Source of the DNA: UBA2137 sp963740205
GTDB lineage: Bacteria > Pseudomonadota > Alphaproteobacteria > Micavibrionales > Micavibrionaceae
DNA length: 64,000 nt
NCBI GenBank assembly: GCA_963740205.1
Contig: CAVUDD010000002.1
Coordinates: 372,001 to 436,000, forward strand
Direction of reading: 5' to 3'
The notes under the pieces are model-generated. The model was not told where the DNA came from, did no database searches, and was given only the letters and a program-made list of their open reading frames with translations. Below are positions 16,932-27,600 of this stretch, piece after piece; position 1 is the first letter of the stretch; every line of letters starts with the position of its first letter. The translations under genes were made by a program, and so were the position numbers.

Positions 16932-19900
16932 GTGGCTTTATTTACTTTAACATTTGATATACTTGCGCTTTATGCGACTGATCAACCTCGCATATCGCTT
17001 TATTATGGTGGCGTTAAACTCTCTACTTTCTATGCAACAAATGAACTTGCATCGCGTTCCTTCGAAATTGAAAGCGACAATTTCAACCACGCCTTACTGC
17101 GGGTTTCCTTTGCCGACAGAGGTACAGAGCCAGCCCGTACAGTAACTATTACAAATCTTACAATCGATTTCTGACCCTCTTCAAATCACTGAATTTTCCG
17201 AAGATAATGGTGCAGACGTCCTTCCGTCCTCTGTTATTCTTGAACAGGGCGAATTCTCTGACATTGATCTTGCCGAGCCCTTAGGTCTTACGCCTGCTGC
17301 TATATATGGAACTGATGGCGCGGATAAAATGTACGCCAACGATTACGGTAACGAAATTTTTGGCAAAGACGGCAATGATATACTCTATGGCGGTGATAGT
17401 GCCGATATCCTTCATGGAGATGGTGGAAATGACTCTATTACTGGACGTCTTGGCGATGACATTATTCATGGTGGCGACGGCGATGACAATCTATGGGGTC
17501 GTGAAGACAATGACACACTATACGGTGATGCAGGAAATGATCGCCTGAGGGGTGATGGCGGTGACGACACGCTTTATGGTGGTGATGGTAATGACTCTCT
17601 ATATGGTGGAGACGGTGACGACACATTGCACGGTGGTGAAGGCGATGACTATCTCTATGGCCACGACGGCGCTAACTTTATCTATGGTGATGCAGGAAAC
17701 GATCGCTTGTTTGGAGGTGCTGATGTTGACAACATTGATGGTGGCGCAGATCAAGACAGAATTCATGGTTGGGGCGGTGATGACATCTTAAGGGGTGGCG
17801 ATGGTAACGACATTATTGCTGGGGATGAAGGTAACGATACTCTTTATGGTGATGATGGAAGTGACCAACTTATTGGCGACGAAGGTGATGACACACTATA
17901 CGGTGGTAATGGAACTGACCGTTTGGTCGGACATACTGGTAATGACACTTTATATGGTGAAGCCGATAACGACATTCTAGAAGGTAGAGACGGCGCCGAC
18001 ATACTTGATGGCGGAGCTGGTTCGGACAGACTTTACGGAGGCGATGGCGCAGATATTATAAATGGCGGCGACGGAAATGATTTTCTTTATGCCTATAACA
18101 CTATCATTCCTACAGCAGAAACCTTTGAAGGACGTATTCTTGGTGATGCTCCTGTTCTTTACCTTCAGCTTAACGATTTAAATGGCACAACCTCCACCAA
18201 TCTTGGATCAGGAAGTGGATTGAATAGTGTCTATACAGGTGGAGTAACACTTGGGCAGGATGCACTATTTAGTGGGGGTCATTTCTCTGCTGATTTTGAC
18301 GGTATTAATGATTATATATCTGTTCCCAACTCTAGCCTCATTAACCTTAGTGATGTCACACAGCGTACTATTGAGCTTGTTTTTAATGCGGATACAACCG
18401 CGGGCCGTCAGGTTCTCTTTGAAGAGGGCGGCGGAACTAACGCGATGGTTATTTATATCGACGAAGGACAACTTTATTTCAATGTGAGAGATGGAAGTGG
18501 TATAACTTGGGGGCCATTTGATATTTCCACATCTATCGATGCTGGAACCACATATCACACAGCACTAGTTATGGATACGAGCACTGGATTCGTAGGTGGC
18601 TACTTAAACGGAACACTTGTTGGAACAGGTACAGCACTAACAACATTAAGCTCTCATAGTGGACAAATTGGCATTGGTGGTATGAATAATGCAACTCACT
18701 TCCATGATGGCGCAGCCTCTGGAAATGGATATTATTTCGATGGACGTATATCAGATGTCGCTATTCATAACGCCGCTCTGGATGTATCTACTCTTGAATC
18801 CCGATATAACACAATGCTTACGGGGGGAAGTAACACCTCATTTAATGATGGAGATGACATTCTGAACGGTGGTGCCGGCGATGACGAACTTCACCTTTCC
18901 GCAGGTAACGACAACGGTGATGGTGGCTCTGGAAACGATATTATATATGGAGGCATTGGCACAAACATCCTGAACGGTGACGATGGAAGTGATGTTATTT
19001 ATGCCGATGGACAACAAATAAACGGTCTATCAGGAAGCATAGGGTCTTTGAGCTCGCTTATTGCTGCGGCAAGCCCTGTTGCCTATTGGAAATTTGATGA
19101 TATAGGCGGAGCCGTTGCTGATAACATTGGGTCTATTGGAAATGCTGCTGACGGAACATATGAAAATGGTGTAACCCTTCAATCTGTCGGTCTTTATGCC
19201 TCTGACGATAGCTCTGCCAACTTTGATGGTATTAATGACCGCGTACAGGTTGCCGATAACTCTCAAATCAATACTTCTGCTGTGGCACAACGGACAATTG
19301 AGATTGTTTTTAATGCAGACACTACGTCTGGGCGCCAAGTGATATTCGAAGAAGGAGGCACAGTTAATGCCATAGCCGTATACATTGAGGATGGCGACCT
19401 TTATTTCAATGCGCGCGATGGAAACGGGGCCATTTGGGGACCATTCACAATAAACACTCCCATTGATGCTGGCACAACCTATCATGCGGCCTTTGTTCTC
19501 GATTTTTCAGTTGGCACAATTGCTGGTTATCTTGACGGTAATCTAGTCGGCACAGGCATTATCGACGGAGTATTAAATGGACATAGCGGTGATATTGGTA
19601 TTGGCTTCTCCGATGGTGGAGCCTATTACCACGACGGAGCAGATGGCACGACAGGCTATTACTTTGACGGAAAAATATCTGATGTAGCAATATACAACAC
19701 GGCGCTTTCGCAGTCAGAATTACAAGATCATGTTGAAATCATGAATGGCTCTTTTACTTTTACTGACCCCTTCTCCGATACGCTTAACGGTGGCGAAGGC
19801 TTCGATCAGCTTTATGGTGGAAACGGTCGCGATTTATTTATCATTGATAGTGTCGACGCCACTTTAAACGTCGATGAAATCTTTGATTTCTCCACAATTG

Positions 19901-20119
19901 AGGGCGACACTTTGGACATTAGTGGTACTTCTTAATGGCTGGAATGGCAACATCAGTGAGTTTGTAAATGTTATTGATGATGGCACTAACACATCCATTC
20001 AAATTGATGCGGACGGCCTTAATAACGGTAGTAATTTTTCAACCGTTGCACAGCTTAATAATGTCACAGGACTCGATGAAAGCGCGATCTATAATAGCGG
20101 GCAACTCGTCGTTATATAA
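16932..20119 (+). CDS. Large RTX-type secreted protein with two LamG modules (two frame changes)
   Basis: Reads as three frame segments: 16932-17174, about 17145-19935 and about 19927-20119. Healing a one-base surplus at each join gives one protein of about 1,060 aa, and the total length (2 modulo 3) agrees. Order of parts: an 80-residue N-terminal module with a strand pattern like a calcium-dependent carbohydrate-binding domain (weak match); about 27 calcium-binding RTX nonapeptides; LamG-type jellyroll 1; a short RTX block; LamG 2; a last RTX block (NGGEGFDQLYGG); and a C-terminal part (DEIFDFSTIEGDTLDISG, then LLNGWNGNISEFVNVIDDGT) typical of type I secreted RTX proteins. No N-terminal signal peptide, consistent with type I export. 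GTG start behind TAGGA. Probably a surface adhesin or glycan-binding protein; no catalytic domain is seen. No transporter genes are nearby. Confidence 0.82.
17340..18090 (+). repeat. RTX nonapeptide repeat array
   Basis: About 27 tandem units of roughly 27 bases encoding GGxGxDxLx variants, e.g. GKDGNDILYGGDSADILHG. Units bind calcium as a parallel beta roll outside the cell. Two short blocks with the same unit follow each LamG module (about 18845-18990 and 19780-19850). Confidence 0.9.
18150..18830 (+). repeat. LamG module copy 1 of an internal duplication
   Basis: Encodes a concanavalin-like jellyroll with landmarks ADFDGINDYISVPN, RTIELVFNADTTAGRQV, LFEEGGG, GPFDIST, DAGTTYHTALVMD, GYLNGTLVGTG, and YYFDGRISDVAIHNAAL. 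The same landmarks recur in the same order at 19060-19740, so the two modules arose by duplication. Confidence 0.8.
19060..19740 (+). repeat. LamG module copy 2 of an internal duplication
   Basis: Second jellyroll: ANFDGINDRVQVAD, RTIEIVFNADTTSGRQV, IFEEGGTVNA, GPFTINTPIDAGTTYHAAF, GYLDGNLVGTG and YYFDGKISDVAIYNTAL. Similarity to copy 1 is obvious at protein level and patchier in DNA, so the duplication is not recent. Confidence 0.8.
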
Positions 20120-20260
20120 TCAAATTTCCGACTTTTTTTAGATTTACCTAAACATTTGTTTTTAAACAAGTATTTTACGATTAATACCTCATTAATATTT
20201 ATTATGGTAATATGTAGTCATATTTTTGAAGATACTGTTTTAAATTTTTAAGAGGTAGAT

Positions 20261-22021
20261 ATGAATACAAGACCATCACAATTAATGCCAACAGATGAAA
20301 TTGCCATTAAATCAGTGCAATCTTTACTCTCTGTTGTTGGTTCATATGAGGGTAATATTGATGGTAAATTTGAAACACAAAGTATTGCTGCATACAACGC
20401 ATTGCGTGAACAATACAGCTTTCTACCCGACATTGGTGAATCTTTAGACGCAAGCGAACTCCCTTTAATATTAAATGCTATTGATGACGGGCTTCAAAAT
20501 AATGTGGCCTTTCAGCAAGCATATGTCTCAGGTGTATCCGCGGAGACCAACGCGACAGAATTACAAGGGACACTTATCGCAGGAGGTGCTTGGGCAAACC
20601 GTCATCTGGGTGACCGTATCTCAGATGCCGAAATGTTAGAGATGGATGGAAACAAAGGTATTTTAACTGATAGAGCTCTTAGAAACTCAATTAAGACAAC
20701 TGGTATTTCTGGTATGCAGGCCTCTCTCAATCTTTTGGGCGAAGATACGAAATCTTGAAATCAACGGAACTCTTGATGAAGCAACACTAGCCGCTATGCA
20801 ATCCTTTGCGAGCTCGCGAGGCATAAATTTAGGTGAAGATCAGCAAGTCAATTTTGCGCTCATCACAACTTACATTCAAGACAATGAGGTAAATAACGTT
20901 CGTACCGCCATTACAGCTACTCTAGCAGGCGATGCGGACACATCCGCTCCTGATCTGGGCACTGAGAGCTCACAAGTCGCTATGAGTACATTGTTTGGTA
21001 GACCAACAGCGATCGATGGTAGACAAACAGACAACATGATTACAGTAGAGAATTCACAAACTTTAGCCATTAGTCGTGATATTGTTGCTGACGCTGAAAT
21101 TACGACAGATGCAGAACTCGAGGGCAATCCAATTTCAGTCGTCTGTCCTTTCGGCATTAATAGCAGTTATATAATTTCGGACAACAGAGTTACTGCCGAA
21201 ATGTCAGAACTCGCAACAAGACAGCAAAACAATCAAGATTCTCCAGAATACATTTTAGCCTATTCCGAAACAGCTAATTCCTATGTATTGCTTGTTAATT
21301 TAGAGAACGGACATTCAGGTATTTATCAAATATCAGACCGAGTTGCAGAAAATATCAGACCAGGTATTGAAGATGGCTCAATAGCTATGGACGTTTCTGC
21401 AAGACGCAATATTGCAGAAAGAGATTTTGGAAATTCATCAGGCACAAGAAGTTACAGTGACGCGGATATACGTTCTGCTTACTTAAGAGTCGCCAAAACG
21501 TTTTACAGGTGATACGCGCGAAAGCTTATTGACAACCACAGCCGAATTTTCTGATGGTCGCGTTATACGCTTTGGTCTTGATGATTTGCACGATGCGTTG
21601 GATAAGCAAGAACTCAAGGAGTGACTGGTCTGACAAATCAAATCCGCAAGCCTATGAGAGTTTTGTAGATCAAGCCCGTCAGGCTGCTGAGGATGGTCGT
21701 GAGGGTCGTGAAGTCACCGCTCCAGAATGGAATTTATACGAATTAAATAGCGAAAATAGCGTCTCCGTTAATATAGCAGGAACTCAAGTCCAAATGCCTA
21801 TCGAAGTCTGGGAAAGAGTTGAGGGCCAAATGAGCACCTCAGAAACACGCTACCAAACCGGTCGTAATGTTAGAGAAGAGTTTGCTGCAGATTCAAGTAC
21901 TGCAAATCTTGCAGCAACTGAGAACTTTACAACTGCAGCTTCTGGCGAAACTCCAGTTACTCAAGAGCCAGTTTCACCACAACTTGCTACGAGAGAGCAG
22001 GCCTTAGGAGCGAATATCTAG
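20261..22021 (+). CDS. Unknown protein with peptidoglycan-binding-like N-terminus (three frame changes)
   Basis: Three joins, near 20752-20758, 21494-21512 and 21622, each repaired by removing one base, turn four frame segments (20261-20758, about 20755-21512, about 21505-21630, and from about 21623 to 22021) into one protein of about 585 aa. The span is divisible by three, as three surplus bases require. The N-terminal 90 residues resemble a peptidoglycan-binding domain 1 repeat (IKSVQSLLSVVGSYEGNIDGKF), and a second such repeat straddles the first join (MQASLNLLGED then LEINGTLDEATLAAMQSF). The rest has no recognised family and is acidic, without signal peptide. GAGGT lies 5 bases before the ATG. 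It follows the RTX gene by 140 AT-rich bases that look like a promoter region. True decay remains possible. Confidence 0.55.
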
Positions 22022-22036
22022 TAATTTTAAAGGAAA

Positions 22037-22113
22037 TGGTGGGCCCGGAGGGACTTGAACCCCCGACCGATCCGTTATGAGCGGATTGCTCTAACCAGCT
22101 GAGCTACAGGCCC
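22037..22113 (-). tRNA. tRNA with anticodon CAT, probably tRNA-Ile2 rather than elongator Met
   Basis: Full cloverleaf on the minus strand. It begins GGGCCTG, the D arm is AGCTCAGCTGGTTAGAGC, the anticodon stem ATCCG/CGGAT carries loop CTCATAA, the T arm is GGGGGTTCAAGTCCC, and CCA is encoded. The acceptor stem has a U·G-type or mismatched pair at one position. The GGGCCTGTAGCTCAG start is closer to tRNA-Ile than to elongator tRNA-Met, so the C of CAT would be modified to lysidine. Isotype confidence is moderate. Confidence 0.9.
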
Positions 22114-22243
22114 TTAATAAAGGAATACGTTCTATAGCAGGATTACCCTGCCCTGTTAAGTCCATTTTAGACAGAAACATTCTGTTACACAAACGTTTCA
22201 AAACTTTACAGAACTTTTTATTCCCTCCGCACGTTCGCTGTGT

Positions 22244-22411
22244 ATGAAAACATATATCAGAAATCATACAAATATTTTTACAGGCCTAGTTATAGCAACA
22301 CTTTTGCTGGTGTCCACTACCGCAGTAGGACAGAGCACTCTGGCAGACCCTAGTACAGAAATGGCGTCTTGTCATAAAGTTTGCATGATTCCAAATTATA
22401 TCGTAGATTAG
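22244..22411 (+). CDS. Small exported peptide, unknown
   Basis: 55 codons: MKTYIRNHTNIFTGLVIATL followed by a hydrophobic stretch and VGQSTLADPS, a plausible signal peptide with a short mature tail containing CHKVC. Weak ribosome site. It ends 20 bases before the start of the next secreted protein and shares its direction, so the two may be co-expressed. Could be spurious. Confidence 0.4.
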   Translation: MKTYIRNHTNIFTGLVIATLLLVSTTAVGQSTLADPSTEMASCHKVCMIPNYIVD

Positions 22412-22431
22412 CCGCCAAAGGAGAAATAATT

Positions 22432-23001
22432 ATGTCTATACTATTTAAAAGAAATTCATTTGCCTCACTGGCAGTAATCGCACTTCTAACAACTACATCA
22501 GCAGGCCACGCCATGGACGATCAAGGTACCATGATGATGAACGACGCACCTACTCAACAAGCACAAACACAAGTAACGACTGCGCCAGAAGTTACATCTA
22601 ACGTTACAACCGATCCTCAATCACGCGTAACGACATCAAAAGTAAGCGTGGCATCAGGTAATGTGATACGTGACAACTATGTAATTTCATCGGAATTGCG
22701 CCCTTCGGCTGGCGACCCACAAAATTACGCACAATTGGATACAATTCTTCCAAATCAAAATCAGGTAGCAATCAGTAGCAATCCTGTACAAGTTCAACAA
22801 ACAACGACAATTACAGCGACAACGCAGACTTTTGATCCTTCTATGATTGAACCAGCAGCAGGAAATGAAACAATGTCGCCTGTTCAAGGTCAATCTTTTG
22901 GTCAAACAATGACACAGGGACAAGCAGAACTTGCGGCCGATGGTCAAATCATTCCCTCAGTAAGACAAGGCGAGATTTCACAAGAAATTAGAAACTATTA
23001 A
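22432..23001 (+). CDS. Secreted Gln/Thr-rich protein, unknown
   Basis: The ATG at 22432 follows CAAAGGAGAAATAATT, an excellent ribosome site; the longer frame from 22381 is not needed. A signal peptide (MSILFKRNSFASLAVIALL... ending near GHAMD) precedes about 165 low-complexity residues rich in Gln, Thr, Ala and Asn (QQAQTQVTTAPEVTSNV). No cysteines and no domain recognised; probably a disordered envelope or extracellular protein. A good terminator follows. Confidence 0.75.
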   Translation: MSILFKRNSFASLAVIALLTTTSAGHAMDDQGTMMMNDAPTQQAQTQVTTAPEVTSNVTTDPQSRVTTSKVSVASGNVIRDNYVISSELRPSAGDPQNYAQLDTILPNQNQVAISSNPVQVQQTTTITATTQTFDPSMIEPAAGNETMSPVQGQSFGQTMTQGQAELAADGQIIPSVRQGEISQEIRNY

Positions 23002-23025
23002 GCTGATTAAAATTACAGAATTAAG

Positions 23026-23053
23026 AAAGCCCGCAGATTAAGCGGGCTTTTTA
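23026..23053. terminator. Bidirectional terminator
   Basis: Perfect stem AAAGCCCGC/GCGGGCTTT, loop AGATTAA, T-rich on the right and A-rich on the left, between the convergent secreted-protein gene and rpoD. Confidence 0.85.
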
Positions 23054-23060
23054 TTTATCT

Positions 23061-25032
23061 TTAGGTATCGAGGAAACTACGAAGTTTCTTGGAACGTGTT
23101 GGATGCTTGAGCTTACGTAAGGCTTTGGCCTCAATCTGGCGAATACGCTCACGCGTCACGTTAAATTGTTGCCCCACCTCTTCCAATGTATGGTCGGTAT
23201 TCATACCAATACCAAAACGCATTCTCAATACTCGCTCTTCACGAGGAGTTAATGATGCAAGAACGCGTGTCGTTGTCTCGCGCAAATTAGAATGCACCGC
23301 GGAATCAAGTGGCAGAACAGCATTTTTATCTTCAATGAAGTCACCAAGGTTTGAATCTTCCTCATCACCCACTGGAGTTTCTAAAGATACTGGCTCTTTC
23401 GCGATTTTAAGAACTTTACGCACCTTATCCAAAGGCATGTGCAAACGTTCTGATAATTCCTCTGGTGTTGGCTCACGACCAATTTCATGAATCATTTGGC
23501 GTGACGTTCTGACAATTTTATTAATTGTCTCAATCATGTGCACAGGAATACGAATTGTTCTGGCCTGATCAGCGATTGAACGCGTAATGGCCTGGCGTAT
23601 CCACCAAGTTGCATAGGTAGAGAATTTATAACCACGGCGATATTCAAATTTATCAACCGCCTTCATCAGACCAATGTTCCCCTCCTGAATCAAATCAAGG
23701 AATTGCAGACCACGGTTTGTGTATTTTTTGGCAATCGAAATCACAAGACGCAAGTTTGCCTCGACCATTTCTTTCTTAGCGCGGGCTGCCTCGCGCTCAC
23801 CCTTTTGAACAGTGGCAACAATGCGACGGAATTCACGGATAGGAAGCATTGCTTCATCCGCAATTGTCGCAATTTGTTCTTTTAATGTATTGACCTCATC
23901 AGCGTGATTCTTTGAAAAATCAGCCCAGCCTTTGCCCTTAAGTTTACCAACAGAGACCATCCATTTTGGGTCAAGCTCGGAACCATAATACTCGTCCAGA
24001 AACTGCCCGCGATCAACTTTACTGTCAACGGCGAGGCGCATGATACGGCCCTCAATACCAACAAGATCACGGTTCATCGTGTAAAGGCGGTCAATCAATT
24101 GCTCGATACGTGAATTGTTCAAATGAACAGAATTCATGTGGTCGACCATTTCTTTTTTCAATGCCAAGTATTTTTCATTGGTTTTTGAATCTGGATCCTT
24201 ACCGTCCTGCAATGCGTCCAAACGAACCTGCTGGACTTTTTGCATTTTTTTGTAGGTTTTCTGGATTTCAGAAAAAACCTTTAAGACTTGAGGTAGAAGC
24301 TCGGCCTCCATCGCTGTAAGAGAAAGCTGCGCTTCTTCTTCATCATCTTCTTCATCTTCTTCAGAAGCTTTCTCGCCATCCTCATCATCGCCCTTGGATT
24401 TTTCTTTTTTAGGCTTTTCAGAATTCTTTTCCTTTTTGGCCGCCTCTTCTTTTTCCTTTTTGGCGTCATCATCAGCCTTAGTCTTAGGACTGTGTGTTTC
24501 ACCATAGGTGGCATCCAAATCAATAACATCGCGCAGTAGAATGTCTTCTTTATCGAGTGCGTGATACCAAGCAATCATCAGATTCAATAGCCAGCGGAGA
24601 TTCACAAATCCCGCCAATCATCATTTCACGACCGGCCTCAATACGTTTCGCAATGGCAATTTCGCCTTCACGTGAAAGAAGCTCAACGGTTCCCATCTCG
24701 CGCAAATACATACGAACAGGGTCATCAGTACGACCTGTGTCATCAGAGGCTATATTTCCTGATTTGTTGTATTTTTCGCCGACCTCTTCCTCGTAGTCAT
24801 CTTCTTTTTCTACAAGCTGAATGCCCATGTCGGAAATCGCCGACATAGCATCTTCAATTTGCTCGGATGCAAATTCTTCTGTTGGAAGAGCCTCATTAAT
24901 CTCGTCATAGGTCATGAAGCCACGCTTCTTGCCCTCGGAAAGCAATTTCTTGATTACAGCCGTAAACGTCCCTTTGGGAGTTTTAGGCTTTTTCTTTTCT
25001 TCTTCTGTATCAGGAGTTTTGTCTTTTGCCAT
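23061..25032 (-). CDS. rpoD: RNA polymerase sigma-70 factor RpoD (one frame change)
   Basis: Primary sigma factor. The N-terminal part (25032 to about 24580) holds region 1.1 (LLSEGKKRGFMTYDEINEAL) and region 1.2 (DDPVRMYLREMG). The C-terminal part (from about 24578) holds the acidic, Lys-rich non-conserved region, region 2 (RLVISIAKKYTNRGLQFLDL with YKFSTYATWWIRQAI), region 3 and region 4 (ERVLRMRFGIG, then VTRERIRQIEAKALRKL). The frames join at CESPLAIES/MIAWYHALD; dropping one base near 24579 gives exactly the spacing seen in other RpoD proteins, and 1,972 bases is 1 modulo 3. Because the gene is essential, a sequence error is far more likely than a mutation. The acidic insert (about 24280-24480) is unusually KE-rich. 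Downstream of dnaG in the usual dnaG-rpoD order. Confidence 0.93.
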
Positions 25033-25152
25033 TTTTACTCAATATCTTCGAATTCGCGAATCATTTAAAAGAAAGTCAGTTTACCGACATTTATTGTCTG
25101 CACCAAACCTAAAACAAATCTTTCTCAACGAAGCGATTCGTTTTGTTCTAAA

Positions 25153-26985
25153 TTACTCTTTATTGCCACCTAAAAGCTTACGCATTTCAAACAGGCGATT
25201 TTGCGAATCTTCCGAAAAATCCTCATTCATTTTTTGTCGGGCGCTACCAATCTCACTGTGGAGTTGTTCACGTTCCAATTGTTCAAACAATTCGTTAATT
25301 GCCTCACGTGCGACATGATCCTCACATGAGGCTCTCGCATACGGAGCATGGATATATATATGTTCCCCATGCAAAGCATCAAGGGTTCCCTCAAAGCCAG
25401 CCTCGATTAAATGGTCTTTTACAGCCGTGAAGTCAAGTTCATTCTGTTGATTCAATTCGTTAAACTGTAAAAGTTCATTTAACAGGTCAAGATGTTCATC
25501 CCTACCCTTTTGTAAATCATATAGCCTTTCTTGATACGAAAGCAGAAGTTGGGGGTGCGTTACAAAAGTTGCGATCATGCGTCTTACAATTTCATCAGCC
25601 TTTGAGGCTTTAACTGGCTTCTTAAGCAGTGCAGTAGCAATTTGTTTTGGATTTTTGCCGCCCTTGGAATTTGCGTTAAAGCGAAACGCCTCCCATAATT
25701 TATCGCGGAATGCCTGCCTGTAATATCTTTGCACTGTCCTATCGGCAATAGAATCCGCTTGTAACTCAAGTCTTGCGGATAGCCCCGCTTTAGCCTCTGG
25801 CGATTTCAAATCACGGCCTTCAACTTCTTGCATCCAAATGAATTCATTCAGTGGCAAGGCTTGCTTTAATACATCAACAAACGAATTACGCCCCTTTGCC
25901 TTAATAAAAGTATCAGGATCCTCACCCTCAGGAAGGAATGCGAGCAATACGGATTGATTAGGCTTTAGCAATGGTAATATACGTTCACAAGCTCGCGATG
26001 CTGCGCGGCGTCCCGCATTATCACCATCGAAACATAATACAGGCGTCTTTTCCTCATCATTACACATGGACCACACAAGCATAATCTGATCTTCAGTCAT
26101 TGCTGTTCCCAACGGTGCAACAGCACCCTCAATTCCAGCCTGATGACACGCCATCACATCCAGATACCCCTCGACAACTATGGGAGTATGCCCTTGGCGC
26201 GCAGCTTGCCGTGCAAGGGAATCTCCGTAGAGCATACGCCCCTTATTAAACAAAGGCGTGTCAGATGAATTTATATATTTAGGCGGGGTAAAATCAGAAT
26301 TGGTCGGAGGCCTAATATTTTCTGGCAATACACGACCACCAAATGCAACCACACGCCCACGTCTGTCACGCACAGGAAACATCAAACGATCACGGAAAAA
26401 TGCGTAAGGCTCACCACCCTTTAGGGATTTTTTAATAAGACCCACCTCGAGCATCTGAGAATCATCATACCCCTCAGCATTTAAGAATCTTCTAATCGCC
26501 TGACCATCATCTGGTGCATATCCAATTGTAAAAGCTTCTAATGTCTCCTGCTTGAAGCCACGACCAGTCATATAGGACAGTACATCCTTGTTCTTTGGCT
26601 CAAACAATCTTTCCGCCATCCAGTTCGTAGCTGACTCCATTAGGGCATAGAGGTCTTTTTTCTTTTTTTCCTTTTTAACCTCTTCGGGTGATGCTTGTGG
26701 CACTTGCATTCCTGCTTGGGCAGCAAGACCTTCTAGCGCCTCAATAAAGGACAAGTTTTTGGCCTGCATGGCAAACCCAATGACATCACCGTGAGCACCA
26801 CAACCAAAGCAATGGTAAAACTGTTTGTCGTTATTCACATAGAAACTAGCGGTCTTTTCCTTGTGGAACGGGCAACAGCCCTTGTATTCACGCCCCGCGC
26901 GCGTCAATTTAACCGTCTTACCCACCTCATCGGAAAGGGTCAGACGATTACGCAAATCATCTAGAAAACGTGGAGGTATTGTCAT
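25153..26985 (-). CDS. dnaG: DNA primase
   Basis: Synthesises RNA primers at the replication fork. CHC2-type zinc finger CCPFHKEKTASFYV...YHCFGCG near residues 37-62, catalytic core with the Toprim elements VVEGYLDVMA and CFDGDNAGRRAA, and a C-terminal DnaB-interacting region rich in helices. 610 aa, normal. Sits between yqeY and rpoD, the conserved alphaproteobacterial arrangement. Confidence 0.95.
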   Translation of the reverse strand: MTIPPRFLDDLRNRLTLSDEVGKTVKLTRAGREYKGCCPFHKEKTASFYVNNDKQFYHCFGCGAHGDVIGFAMQAKNLSFIEALEGLAAQAGMQVPQASPEEVKKEKKKKDLYALMESATNWMAERLFEPKNKDVLSYMTGRGFKQETLEAFTIGYAPDDGQAIRRFLNAEGYDDSQMLEVGLIKKSLKGGEPYAFFRDRLMFPVRDRRGRVVAFGGRVLPENIRPPTNSDFTPPKYINSSDTPLFNKGRMLYGDSLARQAARQGHTPIVVEGYLDVMACHQAGIEGAVAPLGTAMTEDQIMLVWSMCNDEEKTPVLCFDGDNAGRRAASRACERILPLLKPNQSVLLAFLPEGEDPDTFIKAKGRNSFVDVLKQALPLNEFIWMQEVEGRDLKSPEAKAGLSARLELQADSIADRTVQRYYRQAFRDKLWEAFRFNANSKGGKNPKQIATALLKKPVKASKADEIVRRMIATFVTHPQLLLSYQERLYDLQKGRDEHLDLLNELLQFNELNQQNELDFTAVKDHLIEAGFEGTLDALHGEHIYIHAPYARASCEDHVAREAINELFEQLEREQLHSEIGSARQKMNEDFSEDSQNRLFEMRKLLGGNKE

Positions 26986-27039
26986 GCGTTAAGTTCTAGC
27001 AAACTTGGGAGACAAAAGACAACAAAGGTTAATTTACTA

Positions 27040-27502
27040 TCAACCAAGTTTTGATTTAACAGCAGGTCCAGCCTTGCCCATATCAAGTTGCCCAGTATAT
27101 TTGGATTTGAGAATAGCCATAACCTTCCCCATGTCCTTGATACTTTCTGCGCCGAACTCGGAAATTGCCTCATCAACGGCCTTTTCTGTTTCTTCTTGTG
27201 ACAACTGTGTTGGCAGAAAGGTCTGAATGACTTCGATCTCGGATTGTTCTTTATCTGCCAATTCTTGACGTCCACCATCCGAATACATTTTTATCAATTC
27301 GTTACGTTGCTTAATCATGAATTGAAGAAGTGCGAGAAATCTCATCATCTGAAATGCCTTCTGGATTTCCTGTTCCACGAGCCGCAATGTCGCGATCTTT
27401 AATAGCAGCATTAATGAGGCGAACTGTGGATAATTTTAAATTATCCTTATCTTTCAAGGCCTGCTTCATTGCCGAGTTAATTTCTGTGCGTTTTTCTGAC
27501 AT
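27040..27502 (-). CDS. yqeY: GatB/YqeY domain protein (one frame change)
   Basis: Small protein with the tRNA-binding-like tail domain also found in GatB; its exact role is unknown, possibly in transamidosome-like complexes. The first half (MSEKRTEINSAMKQALKDK to NPEGISDDEI) and the second half (LALLQFMIKQRNELIKMY to PAVKSKLG) are in different frames. Removing one T near 27337 joins them into about 153 aa, the family's normal size, and the span is 1 modulo 3. It lies between dnaG and the divergent carA, as in many Alphaproteobacteria. Confidence 0.88.
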
Positions 27503-27600
27503 TTTTTCTTTTCTTTCTTGTGAGAATTCCCTAATACAATAGCTTTCCAGTGCCATATTGCAAATCAGCATTTTGGCGGCCAACAAAACGGACTGGAAAT

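Noticed and set aside
17340..18090. CRISPR-like array
   Set aside because: The short tandem repeats are coding RTX nonapeptides with a clear protein pattern and no unique spacers. I saw no CRISPR array elsewhere in the window.
16932..22021. Programmed +1 frameshifting unique to the RTX locus
   Set aside because: The same +1 changes occur in rpoD, ssb, recG, mfd, gdh and others. The apparent rule that each shift skips the first base of the stop codon follows from geometry for any +1 shift.
23061..25032. rpoD as a pseudogene or as two separate genes
   Set aside because: The two frames together contain every sigma-70 region, the join needs only one base, and the gene is essential. Error is the better explanation.
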